Shown here: piece after piece, positions 22,791-31,320 of the stretch
How positions within the stretch are numbered: the first letter of the stretch is position 1
How the letters are laid out: each line of letters opens with the position of its first letter
DNA from: an uncultured Bacteroidales bacterium
Lineage (GTDB): Bacteria > Bacteroidota > Bacteroidia > Bacteroidales > P3
Direction: 5' to 3'
Assembly (NCBI GenBank): GCA_900318275.1
Contig: ONJY01000024.1
Location: forward strand, 1-59,680
Length of the DNA stretch: 59,680 nucleotides
Made by a program: the position numbers and the translations under genes
Notes under the pieces: generated by a model
What the model saw: only the letters and a program-made list of their open reading frames with translations
What the model was told of the DNA's origin: nothing
Database searches by the model: none

Positions 22791-24497
22791 ATGAAGAGAA
22801 TCCTGATGCTATGCGCGGCGATGTTTGCTCTTGTCGCCAATGCCCAGTCGGAACAATGGAAGGCTTATCTGGACATCTGCGGGCAGTTCCGTGCCGACAT
22901 GACGCCTTGCGAGAAGATGGAGTTCTATGCGCGAATGGATTCCCTGTTCGATGGATATATCCCGTTGCGCCGTGTGGAAATGAACTATATGGAGGCTGCC
23001 CTGCAGTGCGGCGACACGGCGACATTCAAGCGGCTGGCTTTCCGCGTGGTCAGGTGGAAGGGATGGAATCCGCTGGTGTTCTACTATGTAGACCAATACA
23101 AGTTTCTGAAGGACTGCGACTGGTGGCCGGAACTGGACTCCATCCAGCAGGCCGTCCACAGCAGGAAAGACTACAGCTATGCCGAAACCCTCCACCAGAT
23201 GCAACAGGAAGACCAGGCCGCGCGGCGTGCTTTCCACAACCGCTCGTTCACGCCTGCCGAGGAAGATTCGCTCGGTCGCAGGATGCGTGATGTGGACTCG
23301 GCCAATTTAGTGAAGCTGAAGTGGCTGATCGATACCCTGGGCTTCCCCTCATGGGACCGAGTCTGCTCCTACGGCTCTGCCGACGCCTGGCTCGTCGCGC
23401 AGCATATGCACCCGTGGTTTCAGTACGGCTACGTCAAGCAACTGCGTCAAGCGGTGGCGGACACTAATGCCGACCCGTCAAATCTGGCCTACCTCGAAGA
23501 CCGGCTGCGCACAGAGCGCGGGCTGCCACAGCTCTACGGCACGCAGTTCACCTCCACCAGCGAGAACAACCGCACCGCGTGGCAATGCCCCGTCGCCGAC
23601 ATCAAGAATGTCAACCTGCGTCGCGGACAAATGCTTATGCCGCCACTGGAGGACTATATCGAAGGCTATCTGAAATCCTCGAGCGAAGATGGAATGCTGG
23701 ACAGTGACAACCCACTGACAGAGATGGGGGACAACTATGTGCGATACTATTACCTCGGCGACCAGTTTTCGCTCCTGCCTATGGACATGCAGCAGGGGGT
23801 GACGGATGCAGTGGCTTACAAAACTGCAGGCGATTACTGCGCAGCAATTCCCATCTTCTGCTCACGGCTTTCGAACCACTACCCCTTTGTGCGTGACCTG
23901 AAGCGCTATCTGGAATGCCTTCTGCACAGCGAGTGCGTAGGGAACCAGTATTGCTACATCAGCCATTACGAGGTACTGGAGCGCATGGTACTCTGCGGCT
24001 ACGAGCCGGACGCTTGGCTCGATTCGCTGCCCGACACGCTCTCTGTGCCTCTGCGGGCCGATTACGCCAACCTGCGCGAGGAGTACCTGCGCTACCTCAA
24101 CCATGAGGATGATGCCGAGCTCACTGCCGCCCTCGCCAGTCGCGTCGACTTCGAGGCCCTGCTCCGAAGCGGCAAGAACTACCACCGCTACGAACTCGAC
24201 ACATGGAACCATGCCTATCCCTTGTTGCTGAAGATGACCGACGAGCTGACCAAAGGCGACTATGAAGAGTTCTTTGCCCTTCTTTGGCGCGAAGTAGAGC
24301 GCGGCAACCTCCACGCCGAGGATTACGCCTCGCTCTACGACCGCACCTACTATCGCCTCCACGGCAAAGACTGGTACGGCGCCCTTGCCGCTGGCGTGCC
24401 GTCGGCTCGACCGACAACGGACAAGCATATCCGTACCGCCAAACCGAAGTCTCTCAACGAGCGCCGCCGCGCAGCCTGTCTGCCGCCAGCAAAATAG
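22791..24497 (+). CDS. Exported DUF6624 protein, copy 1
   Basis: A 568-residue protein with signal peptide MKRILMLCAAMFALVANAQS. Residues about 125-290 match DUF6624: DSANLVKLKWLIDTLGFPSW, ADAWLVAQH, NLAYLEDRLRTERGLPQLYGTQ and then VNLRRGQMLMPPLEDY. The domain has no known activity. The remaining C-terminal half (helical, ending KSLNERRRAACLPPAK) is shared almost identically with the next gene. An in-frame insert encoding about GVPSARPTT (24393-24416) near the C-terminus is absent from that paralogue and matches an intergenic repeat at 17381. ATG 22791 is chosen for the signal peptide; upstream in-frame codons lie in the neighbouring repeat. A periplasmic or secreted location is inferred. Confidence 0.82.
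   Translation: MKRILMLCAAMFALVANAQSEQWKAYLDICGQFRADMTPCEKMEFYARMDSLFDGYIPLRRVEMNYMEAALQCGDTATFKRLAFRVVRWKGWNPLVFYYVDQYKFLKDCDWWPELDSIQQAVHSRKDYSYAETLHQMQQEDQAARRAFHNRSFTPAEEDSLGRRMRDVDSANLVKLKWLIDTLGFPSWDRVCSYGSADAWLVAQHMHPWFQYGYVKQLRQAVADTNADPSNLAYLEDRLRTERGLPQLYGTQFTSTSENNRTAWQCPVADIKNVNLRRGQMLMPPLEDYIEGYLKSSSEDGMLDSDNPLTEMGDNYVRYYYLGDQFSLLPMDMQQGVTDAVAYKTAGDYCAAIPIFCSRLSNHYPFVRDLKRYLECLLHSECVGNQYCYISHYEVLERMVLCGYEPDAWLDSLPDTLSVPLRADYANLREEYLRYLNHEDDAELTAALASRVDFEALLRSGKNYHRYELDTWNHAYPLLLKMTDELTKGDYEEFFALLWREVERGNLHAEDYASLYDRTYYRLHGKDWYGALAAGVPSARPTTDKHIRTAKPKSLNERRRAACLPPAK
24393..24416. repeat. Short dispersed repeat GTGCCGTCGGCTCG, in-frame copy
   Basis: This segment matches the reverse complement of 17381-17404 and is missing at the corresponding place in the paralogous gene (about 26169), which reads AASDKHIRT where this reads AAGVPSARPTTDKHIRT. 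Confidence 0.65.
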
Positions 24498-24517
24498 ATA
24501 CGAAAAGAAATAATTCC

Positions 24518-26257
24518 ATGAAGATTAGACATCTTATTAAAACCTCATTCAATATGAAAACAACCAAGAGAGCCATCCTATTAGCGGTGTGCATCGCGTT
24601 TTCGCTTGCCGCAAACGCCCAGTCGGAACAGTGGAAGGCTTATCTGGACATCTGCGGGCAATTCCGTGCCGACATGACGCCCTGTGAGAAGATGGAACTC
24701 TATGCGCGAATGGATTCACTGTTTGATGGGCATATGCCTGATTACAATAATCTCTATAACTATATGATAAGTTCGTTTCTGTGTGGTGACACCATGACCT
24801 TCAAAAAGCAGCTTGTTCGTGCAACAGATTGGAAATGTTGGAATTCAAAATTAATCGATACATGGGATGCTGTTGAGTTCTTGAAGAAAGAAAAAGACTG
24901 GAATCAATTGGATTCGCTTTCGAAAATCTATGGAACCAAGAAGATTTACCCCTATATGGATTCTTTGGAGGCCATGGTTGAACGAGACCAGGCTATTCGT
25001 TCGGAATTACACAATCCCAATCTTTCCATTGAACAAAAAGATTCTATTTTTACCCAATGGCAAATAATTGATTCTACTAATCTGACACTTCTAAAATCCC
25101 TTATTAAAAGATATGGCTTTCCTACATGGGAGCGTGTTGGCTATACCGGCTGTAGAAATGCATGGCTGATTGCCCAGCATGCAATACCTTATATTTATGA
25201 CTTTGAAAAAGAATACCGCAAGGCAGTTATGGATAACAATGCCGCAAAAAATTTGTTGGCATATCTTGAAGACCGCTCAAGGACAATGAGAGGTTTGCCA
25301 CAACTTTATGGAACACAACTGGCGACAAACCCTAAAGATTATCTGCCTATTTCAGATATTAAAAATGTTAACAGTAGAAGAGAAGAGATAGGATTGGAGC
25401 CATTAAATGACTATCTGAAACGTATGTCTATTGATATTAATGATTATTTTATTTTACAAGATACATCGGAACCTAACTATATTGATTTTTATTATAAAGG
25501 TAATAAGCTTGAGCCTTGGGGAGTAATTAAAGCTCAAGGCTATTTAGACGAGAACGAATTTGACAAAGCGAGTGTTCTCTATTGTCATGTATTTCATAAC
25601 ACCTATCCTTTCATTCGAGATTTAAAACGTTTTGTGTCAACCCTCATAATGAATGGGGGAAAAAGCGACCAATATCTTTTCATCAGTACCTATGAGGTGC
25701 TGGAGCGCATGGTGCTCTGCGGCTACAAGCCGGACGCATGGCTCGACTCGCTGCCCGACACGCTCTCTGTGCCCCTACTGGCCGATTACGCCAACCTGCG
25801 CGAGGAGTACCTGCGCTACCTCAACCACGAGGACGACGCCGAACTCACCGCCGCACTCGCCAGCCGTGCCGACTTCGAGGCTCTGCTCCGAAGCGGAAAG
25901 AACCGAAGGTCGGCGACCGACAGTGGAGCCAACAGCCAACTGGCGACCGACAGTGGAGCCAACTATCACCGCTACGAACTCGACGCATGGAATCACGCCT
26001 ATCCCATGTTGGAGAAGATGACCGACGAACTGACCAAAGGCGACTATGAAGAGTTCTTTGCCCTTCTTTGGCGCGAAGTGGATCGTGGCAACCTCCACGC
26101 CGAGGATTACGCCTCGCTCTACGACCGCACCTACTATCGCCTCTACGGCAAAGACTGGTACGGCACCCTTGCCGCGTCCGACAAGCATATCCGTACCGCC
26201 AAACCGAAGTCTCTCAACGAGCGCCGCCGCGCAGCCTGTCTGCCGCCAGCCAAATAG
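24518..26257 (+). CDS. Exported DUF6624 protein, copy 2, mosaic
   Basis: A 579-residue paralogue of the preceding gene. The signal peptide is MKTTKRAILLAVCIAFSLAANA from ATG 24554; ATG 24518 is used here because its upstream context (GAAAAGAAATAA) repeats before the next gene, but 24554 is equally possible. DUF6624 signatures are NLTLLKSLIKRYGFPTWERV, NAWLIAQH, NLLAYLEDRSRTMRGLPQLY and GLEPLNDYLKR. The gene is a patchwork: about 24615-24730 and 25690-26257 are nearly identical in DNA to copy 1, whereas 24735-25680 is AT-rich and clearly diverged. A 63-nt in-frame insert with a 22-nt direct repeat lies at about 25904-25966. Its function is as unknown as that of copy 1. Confidence 0.82.
   Translation: MKIRHLIKTSFNMKTTKRAILLAVCIAFSLAANAQSEQWKAYLDICGQFRADMTPCEKMELYARMDSLFDGHMPDYNNLYNYMISSFLCGDTMTFKKQLVRATDWKCWNSKLIDTWDAVEFLKKEKDWNQLDSLSKIYGTKKIYPYMDSLEAMVERDQAIRSELHNPNLSIEQKDSIFTQWQIIDSTNLTLLKSLIKRYGFPTWERVGYTGCRNAWLIAQHAIPYIYDFEKEYRKAVMDNNAAKNLLAYLEDRSRTMRGLPQLYGTQLATNPKDYLPISDIKNVNSRREEIGLEPLNDYLKRMSIDINDYFILQDTSEPNYIDFYYKGNKLEPWGVIKAQGYLDENEFDKASVLYCHVFHNTYPFIRDLKRFVSTLIMNGGKSDQYLFISTYEVLERMVLCGYKPDAWLDSLPDTLSVPLLADYANLREEYLRYLNHEDDAELTAALASRADFEALLRSGKNRRSATDSGANSQLATDSGANYHRYELDAWNHAYPMLEKMTDELTKGDYEEFFALLWREVDRGNLHAEDYASLYDRTYYRLYGKDWYGTLAASDKHIRTAKPKSLNERRRAACLPPAK
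25912..25963 (+). repeat. 22-nt direct repeat inside DUF6624 copy 2
   Basis: GGCGACCGACAGTGGAGCC and three more bases occur at 25912-25933 and 25942-25963. Together they encode the two ATDSGAN units of an in-frame insert not found in DUF6624 copy 1, which reads SGKNYHRYELD straight through. Confidence 0.85.
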
Positions 26258-26275
26258 ACGAAAAGAAATAACAAC

Positions 26276-28465
26276 ATGAAGAAAATCTTGATTATATGCT
26301 CGGTACACCTGCTTTTTGCAGTCACCGCCTCGGCACAGACCCCTACTTACAAAGAATTGTCGGCAACGGCCTACAACTTGATTAAAGAGCAGGACTATAT
26401 TGGGGCACACAAGGCATTCCATACGATGGACTCCCTGTATGGAATAAGTGATTTCGAAGCCCTCTACTATTACTACGCCTTGTCGCACGACTTTGTTCCG
26501 GACCGCGAGTTGGAAAAAGCCTTAATGTTCCGCTTGGCGCAAAACAAGTGCTGCGATATGCGCTACTTGGACGACTGGGCAAGAAGTCAGCAGGCCGACA
26601 CGCTCGATTACTGGAACGACATTGTTGCCATCGTTGCTCCCCGCGGCTATCAGGACACTGTCTATCAGAACCGCCTGCTGGCGATGAACAGAGCCAATAA
26701 TGCAGCATGGCAGATGCAGCACGGCAGCAACAACCAGGATTCGGTGCGGGATGCCATGCGTATGGTTAACTCTGCCAATCTGAGCGAGTTAAAGCAGCTG
26801 ATTGCCGAGCGCGGTTTCCCGACATACAGCAAGGTGGGCTACTATTGCGTCAAATATGCCTCAGCGATAGCTTTGTACCAGCCATCAGAGTTTCTCCATT
26901 GGTATCTGAAACAGGCCAAAGCCGCCGCCGACAGCAACGACTATGACCCTGAATGGCTCGGCCATCTAATCAAACGCGACAGACAGGTGAGCATCTACGA
27001 TACCGTGTTCTATACAGGCATCGAACCGCTGTTCCAAGCCGACCAAGAGGCGCGCCATCTGCTGAACAAGGGATTGGATGAGGACTCGGTGTTGCGCGTT
27101 ATACATGAGGTTGATTCGGTGAACCTAATTGCGCTGAAACAACTGATTGCCGATTGTGGATTCCCGACGCTGTCGCGGTCGGGCTACAAATGCTGCGACT
27201 ACGCCGCCCTGATAGCGCAGCACTCGCCGCCCGAGTACCTGCATTGGTTTCTGGAACAGGCGCAGGCTGCCGCCGACAGCGGCGACTTCATCCCATCGTG
27301 GATTGCCTATATGACCGACCGTGATCTTACCCATCAGGACAAACCTCAACTGTACGGAACCCAAGGGGTTCCCCTTGACGGTCTGACAGGAATGGCTCTT
27401 ATCGACGATGTCGAGCATCTGAACGAACGGCGGAGAAGTATGGATTTGGAACCCATTGAGGATTATCTTCCATACATGGATATGCCCGACTTCTATTTCC
27501 ACCCCTCGCTTGTCGACTACAGGCAATACAGCCTCAACCTCCGCATCGAGGGCGACACGCTGCGGGTGTCAGGCTTTTATCTCATCCCCTACGACACCAC
27601 CACCTATTCGGGACAACCTATCAAGGTCGATACCGCCTATTCCCTGCCACTTGCCGACTACCGCATGGCCGATGGTGCCATCGTGCTGCGCCGCGAGGGC
27701 GACTGGTACCCACACCGCAATGGCGAGCTGCTGACGGCACAGGTACACATCAAGGCGGACGACTATTACATCCTTGGCGGCACAGAATGGCTTCCCTCGT
27801 TCGACCTGCACCTCGTCCTCTTGCCGAAGGACAAATACGCTTGCAAAGTGGTTGAATCGCCCACGCGTCCCTTCCATTTCTACCGCCTTGCAAGTGATAC
27901 AACACAGTATCCCGATGCCTATTACCGCGAGTTCGTGGATTCCTACAATTTCTACTGCTCCTTCTTCGGCGATTCCTTGTCGTCAAAGCCGATGAACATC
28001 GTGGAGATTGGCGACCCGCAGTTTGTGATGTGCCAGTCGCTGCGCGATATGATTATCCTCGGGCATTATTTCTATGATGTCTATACGATGATACCCGACT
28101 TTTCGTGGATTCCTCACGAGGTGGCGCACCAATGGTGGGGCAACGGCATCTTCTTCGAGTACCGCAAACTACAGTTTCTCAAAAGCCGCGGACGAGGCTA
28201 CGAGGAGCAGCTGGAATACTACAAGGCGATGATGGAGCGTGCCGAGAAATCATTGCCGATCGCCGACATCCGCAGCGTTGAGTCGCAGGATGAGTCCATA
28301 GCCATCTATCACGCGGCACCCTACCGACTCTCCCTCATGGACATGGCGACCGTCAACACCGCTCTGCAGCATCTCTACAACAAACACAAATACACAATAG
28401 TCGGTCGGGATACCTTCCTGCAAGAATGTCAAAGCTTGCGCCTCTGGCTATTCTATAACTCTTAA
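26276..28465 (+). CDS. Exported tandem-DUF6624 / M1-peptidase-like fusion, zinc site incomplete
   Basis: A 729-residue protein: signal peptide MKKILIICSVHLLFAVTASA; a degenerate DUF6624 unit at about 140-245 (NSANLSELKQLIAERGFPTY); a better one at about 255-410 (DSVNLIALKQLIADCGFPTL, PQLYGTQ, LNERRRSMDLEPIEDYLPY); then an M1-aminopeptidase-like region. HEVAHQWWGNG at 614-624 is the zinc-binding HExxH with the usual WWGN. M1 enzymes need a glutamate 19 residues after the second histidine, in a WLxEG-type motif; here that place is Ser637 and the motif is missing (FFEYRKLQFLKSRGRGYEE). An in-frame deletion is inferred, so it is probably not an active peptidase. The end (LWLFYNS) runs into a tandem repeat and may be truncated. 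Confidence 0.8.
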   Translation: MKKILIICSVHLLFAVTASAQTPTYKELSATAYNLIKEQDYIGAHKAFHTMDSLYGISDFEALYYYYALSHDFVPDRELEKALMFRLAQNKCCDMRYLDDWARSQQADTLDYWNDIVAIVAPRGYQDTVYQNRLLAMNRANNAAWQMQHGSNNQDSVRDAMRMVNSANLSELKQLIAERGFPTYSKVGYYCVKYASAIALYQPSEFLHWYLKQAKAAADSNDYDPEWLGHLIKRDRQVSIYDTVFYTGIEPLFQADQEARHLLNKGLDEDSVLRVIHEVDSVNLIALKQLIADCGFPTLSRSGYKCCDYAALIAQHSPPEYLHWFLEQAQAAADSGDFIPSWIAYMTDRDLTHQDKPQLYGTQGVPLDGLTGMALIDDVEHLNERRRSMDLEPIEDYLPYMDMPDFYFHPSLVDYRQYSLNLRIEGDTLRVSGFYLIPYDTTTYSGQPIKVDTAYSLPLADYRMADGAIVLRREGDWYPHRNGELLTAQVHIKADDYYILGGTEWLPSFDLHLVLLPKDKYACKVVESPTRPFHFYRLASDTTQYPDAYYREFVDSYNFYCSFFGDSLSSKPMNIVEIGDPQFVMCQSLRDMIILGHYFYDVYTMIPDFSWIPHEVAHQWWGNGIFFEYRKLQFLKSRGRGYEEQLEYYKAMMERAEKSLPIADIRSVESQDESIAIYHAAPYRLSLMDMATVNTALQHLYNKHKYTIVGRDTFLQECQSLRLWLFYNS

Positions 28466-28500
28466 CTCATAACTCATAACTCATAACTCTTAACTCACAA
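28455..28500. repeat. Tandem AACTCAT-type repeat after the fusion gene
   Basis: Six copies of a 7-nt word (AACTCTT or AACTCAT) follow and include the TAA stop of the 729-residue gene, so its last residues are repeat-encoded. Confidence 0.8.
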
Positions 28501-28511
28501 CAAACAATATC

Positions 28512-28619
28512 ATGCGCAAAGCAATTGTACGGAAACAATCCGCCTTGCGGGCAATAAAAAACGTATCGGAACGTTTATATGGGCGTAAAACAAATTGTAT
28601 AACAAAACCGATACCATGA
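28512..28619 (+). CDS. Possible 35-residue basic peptide
   Basis: A short frame from ATG 28512 to TGA 28617 encodes a basic peptide starting MRKAIVRKQSALRAIKNVSE. There is no signal peptide or known motif and no clear promoter. It lies between the tandem repeat and barrel gene 2. It may be a leader peptide or chance; base composition is less GC-rich than neighbouring genes, which argues for caution. Confidence 0.25.
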   Translation: MRKAIVRKQSALRAIKNVSERLYGRKTNCITKPIP

Positions 28620-28689
28620 TGAGACATTGAATACCATTCATGCTAAACGCATAAATCAGTAATGTTCAATAAAAAAAAACTTTAACATC

Positions 28690-29367
28690 ATGGTAAAACA
28701 CATCAACATCAAACAGACGGCTCTGCTGCTGGCTTGCTTGCTGGCAGTCGGCACAGTTTCATCTCAGGAAAACGAGGCCGGAAAAAGGAAGGTTAATCCC
28801 TGGGGCGAATTCAACCTCGGTTTTAACTTCCTCGACGGCAGCAAAGGCTTCACCAACCACATGCAGACCTATCACCCCGCGCTCGACTACCGTGGCGTCT
28901 ACAGCGTGGCGGCCCAAGTCGGCATCGGCATCGGCGTGGAATACTGCCGCTTCACCCTCGCCCTGCACCTCGACGGTACCGCAGACAACATCAACTCCGT
29001 CAAGAACCAGCTTGTCAAAAAGCGGGACAACCTTTATCATATCGACCTCGGCTACCGTTTCAACCTTGGCAGAAACTTCACCCTCGAACCCACAGCGGGC
29101 TTCGGCGTCGGCCTCAGCGAAATATTCCTCTCAACTTCGCGAGGTGGTACCGACTACGTCAACTCGTTCTCCTCAGCCAATTACATCGTACCTCTGACAG
29201 TCAACTTCCTGTATGCTAAACGTAGGCTTGATGGCGGACTCTATCTCCAGTACATCATCAGCGTCGGGCATATAGGCAAAGCCCACATCACAGGACTCGC
29301 CACCGAGGTGGACGACCTAAACTTCCAACCGTCCACGCTCACCCTCGGCTGGAAGTACCGGTTCTGA
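28690..29367 (+). CDS. Outer-membrane beta-barrel protein, island copy 2
   Basis: A 225-residue exported protein with a signal peptide ending near GTVSSQ and a small predicted barrel ending in the aromatic strand LGWKYRF. It is a paralogue of the gene at 16563 in the same orientation, about 12 kb away, so the two bracket the exported-protein genes. The family is not one I can name beyond outer membrane beta-barrel. The gap upstream (28466-28689) holds a tandem repeat, a possible small ORF and an AT-rich stretch just before the start. Its closeness to copy 1 suggests segmental duplication. Confidence 0.82.
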   Translation: MVKHINIKQTALLLACLLAVGTVSSQENEAGKRKVNPWGEFNLGFNFLDGSKGFTNHMQTYHPALDYRGVYSVAAQVGIGIGVEYCRFTLALHLDGTADNINSVKNQLVKKRDNLYHIDLGYRFNLGRNFTLEPTAGFGVGLSEIFLSTSRGGTDYVNSFSSANYIVPLTVNFLYAKRRLDGGLYLQYIISVGHIGKAHITGLATEVDDLNFQPSTLTLGWKYRF

Positions 29368-29383
29368 CCGATAAAAACTATTA

Positions 29384-29420
29384 GCAATTTTCAATTCTCA
29401 ATTGTCAATTCTCAATTATA
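29384..29420. repeat. Tandem CAATTCT-type repeat
   Basis: Four copies of a word like TCAATTC or TCAATTG lie 16 nt downstream of barrel gene 2, the same family as the in-frame repeat at 21890. Confidence 0.8.
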
Positions 29421-29461
29421 CCCACCGCCTCGCTCTACGACTCTATGACTCTTACACAATA

Positions 29462-29495
29462 AAAGTTTGCATCCTGCGTTAAGGATGTAAACTTT
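29462..29495 (+). terminator. 14-bp hairpin ending 6 nt before the thioesterase start
   Basis: 29462-29475 pairs with 29482-29495 (one G-T pair) around the loop GCGTTA. It could end transcription from barrel gene 2, though no long U-run follows, or it could hide the ribosome-binding region of the thioesterase. The sequence alone does not decide. Confidence 0.55.
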
Positions 29496-29501
29496 CTTTG
29501 T

Positions 29502-29885
29502 ATGATAGAGACCGGAATCAAAGGACATCATGAACAGATCGTAACCCCCGGGATGAGCGCCGCTCGCGTGGGCAGCGGCCTCGTCGACGTCTTCGCCACA
29601 CCCATGCTCGTGGCACTCGTCGAACAGACATGCTACGAGAGCGTACTGCCGCACCTCGACGAAGGACAGGGCACCGTCGGCACACTGGTGAATGTGAGCC
29701 ATCTCTCGGCCACGCCCATAGGCCGTCGCGTATGGTGCGACAGCGAGCTGACAGAAGTGGACCGCCGCCGACTCGTATTCCATGTGAAGGCCTTCGACGA
29801 CTGCGGCCTCATCGGCGAGGGAACCCACGAGCGCTTCATCATCGACACCGCCAAATTCATGGACAAACTGAAAGCAAAAAGCTGA
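29502..29885 (+). CDS. Hotdog-fold thioesterase (FlK-like)
   Basis: A 127-residue cytosolic protein. GSGLVDVFATPMLVALVEQTCYES and TVGTLVNVSHLSATPIG (read as GSGLVDVFATP, VEQTC and NVSHLSATP) match the hotdog acyl-CoA thioesterase group related to fluoroacetyl-CoA thioesterase. That group keeps Thr, Glu and His at the active site; here the pattern is ATP...VEQT...SH. The physiological acyl-CoA is unknown. The start at 29502 gives the family's usual N-terminus and lies only 6 nt after a strong hairpin. It stands alone, between the exported-protein island and the cysteine desulfidase operon. Confidence 0.85.
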   Translation: MIETGIKGHHEQIVTPGMSAARVGSGLVDVFATPMLVALVEQTCYESVLPHLDEGQGTVGTLVNVSHLSATPIGRRVWCDSELTEVDRRRLVFHVKAFDDCGLIGEGTHERFIIDTAKFMDKLKAKS

Positions 29886-29964
29886 CGAAACGCTACGCGG
29901 CGCATTCCCTCCGCGCACCCACGCACACGCATCACCCACGCACGGCCGCAGGCGCTCTTTTTAT

Positions 29965-29995
29965 TTTGCCGTATAAAATAATTGTCGTATCTTTG
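29965..29995 (+). promoter_or_regulatory. Bacteroidota consensus promoter for the cysteine desulfidase operon
   Basis: TTTG at 29965-29968 and TATCTTTG at 29988-29995 are separated by exactly 19 nt. The ATG at 30034 follows about 38 nt later. Confidence 0.9.
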
Positions 29996-30033
29996 CATTT
30001 TACAATATTTCTAACTCTAGATTGTATCTACCT

Positions 30034-31311
30034 ATGGATAAGCAACTCCGCGAGCAAATAAAGGATATAATGCAGCATGAGGTAGTGCCCGCCACAGGCT
30101 GCACCGAACCCGGCGCTGTGGCACTCTGCGTCGCCAAAGCCGTCGAAACCCTCGGCTCCATGCCCGCGTCAGTGAGACTCAAACTCAGTAAGAACGTCTT
30201 CAAAAACGCCATGGGCGTCGGCATTCCAGGCACCGGCATGATAGGTCTGCCCATAGCGGTGGCTATGGCCGTAACACACGGCAACTCCATGCGCGGCCTC
30301 GAAGTGCTGACAATGCCAGAAAACCAAGTGCAAGATGCCAAACAATGGCTCGCAAACCACGCCGACAGCATCAACATAAGCGTCAAAGAAAACGGCGACA
30401 AACTCTATATTGAATGCCTCGCAGAGGCCAACGGCCACGCGGCTACAGCAGTCATCGCCAAACGCCACACAGATTTTGTGCACGTGGAGCACGACGGCAA
30501 AGTCGTGTTCAACCAAAAGCATGGCCTTATAGCAGAGGAAAAACAGGACGAGGACGCCGGACAGCTGCACCTCACAGCACGCATGGTCTACGACTACGCC
30601 ACCTCAGCACCGCTCGACGAACTCGACTGGCTCCGCGAGACCGTCACATACAACAACGCAGCCTCCGAGTGCGGACTTGAAGGCATGGGCCTCCATACCG
30701 GACAGATACTGATGGAGCAGGCGAGGGGAGACATGGTGCACACAGTGGTGGCCCGCACCGTCGCAGCCAGCGACGCACGCATGGACGGCTGCACCCGTCC
30801 CGTATACTCCAACTCCGGCTCCGGCAACCAAGGCATCTGCTGCACCCTCCCCGTATACTACTACGGCAAACTCAAAGGAAACACCGACGAGCAGATTCTG
30901 CGCGCACTCACCATGAGCCACCTCATGAGCATATACATCAAGCGCGGCATAGGCCGTCTCAGCGCTCTCTGCGGCATCGTCAACGCCACCATGGGCGTCA
31001 GCGCAGCGCTCACATACCTCGAAGGGGGCAGCTTCGAGCAGGTAGGCTTCGCCCTGAAGAACATGATCAACACCATCGCCGGCATGGTCTGCGACGGCGC
31101 CAAACCCAGCTGCGCACTCAAGATGAGCGTCGGCCTCTACAGCGCCTTCGTCTGCTCCGAACTGGCCGTACACCGCCGCGTCGTCGACTCCACCGACGGC
31201 CTCAGCGAAAGAGACCTCGACTGCAGCATCCGCAACCTCGGACGCCTCGGCAAAGACGGCATGAACCAGACCGACGACATGATCCTCGACATAATGACCC
31301 ACAAGAAATAA
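30034..31311 (+). CDS. L-cysteine desulfidase family protein (CyuA/UPF0597)
   Basis: A 425-residue cytosolic [4Fe-4S] enzyme family related to serine dehydratase. Characterised relatives break cysteine into pyruvate, ammonia and sulfide. Cys23 in ATGCTEPGAVAL, the pair in NQGICCTLPVYY and Cys in CDGAKPSC are the conserved cysteines, matching the cluster ligands and active site of the family. SNSGSGNQG and GIGRLSALCGIVNA are also typical. ATG 30034 is preferred over a TTG 12 nt upstream. It leads an operon with an exported unknown (9-nt gap) and dxs (11-nt gap). Pyruvate from this reaction is a dxs substrate, a possible reason for the pairing, though this is inference. Confidence 0.9.
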   Translation: MDKQLREQIKDIMQHEVVPATGCTEPGAVALCVAKAVETLGSMPASVRLKLSKNVFKNAMGVGIPGTGMIGLPIAVAMAVTHGNSMRGLEVLTMPENQVQDAKQWLANHADSINISVKENGDKLYIECLAEANGHAATAVIAKRHTDFVHVEHDGKVVFNQKHGLIAEEKQDEDAGQLHLTARMVYDYATSAPLDELDWLRETVTYNNAASECGLEGMGLHTGQILMEQARGDMVHTVVARTVAASDARMDGCTRPVYSNSGSGNQGICCTLPVYYYGKLKGNTDEQILRALTMSHLMSIYIKRGIGRLSALCGIVNATMGVSAALTYLEGGSFEQVGFALKNMINTIAGMVCDGAKPSCALKMSVGLYSAFVCSELAVHRRVVDSTDGLSERDLDCSIRNLGRLGKDGMNQTDDMILDIMTHKK

Positions 31312-31320
31312 AGGGTTGCA

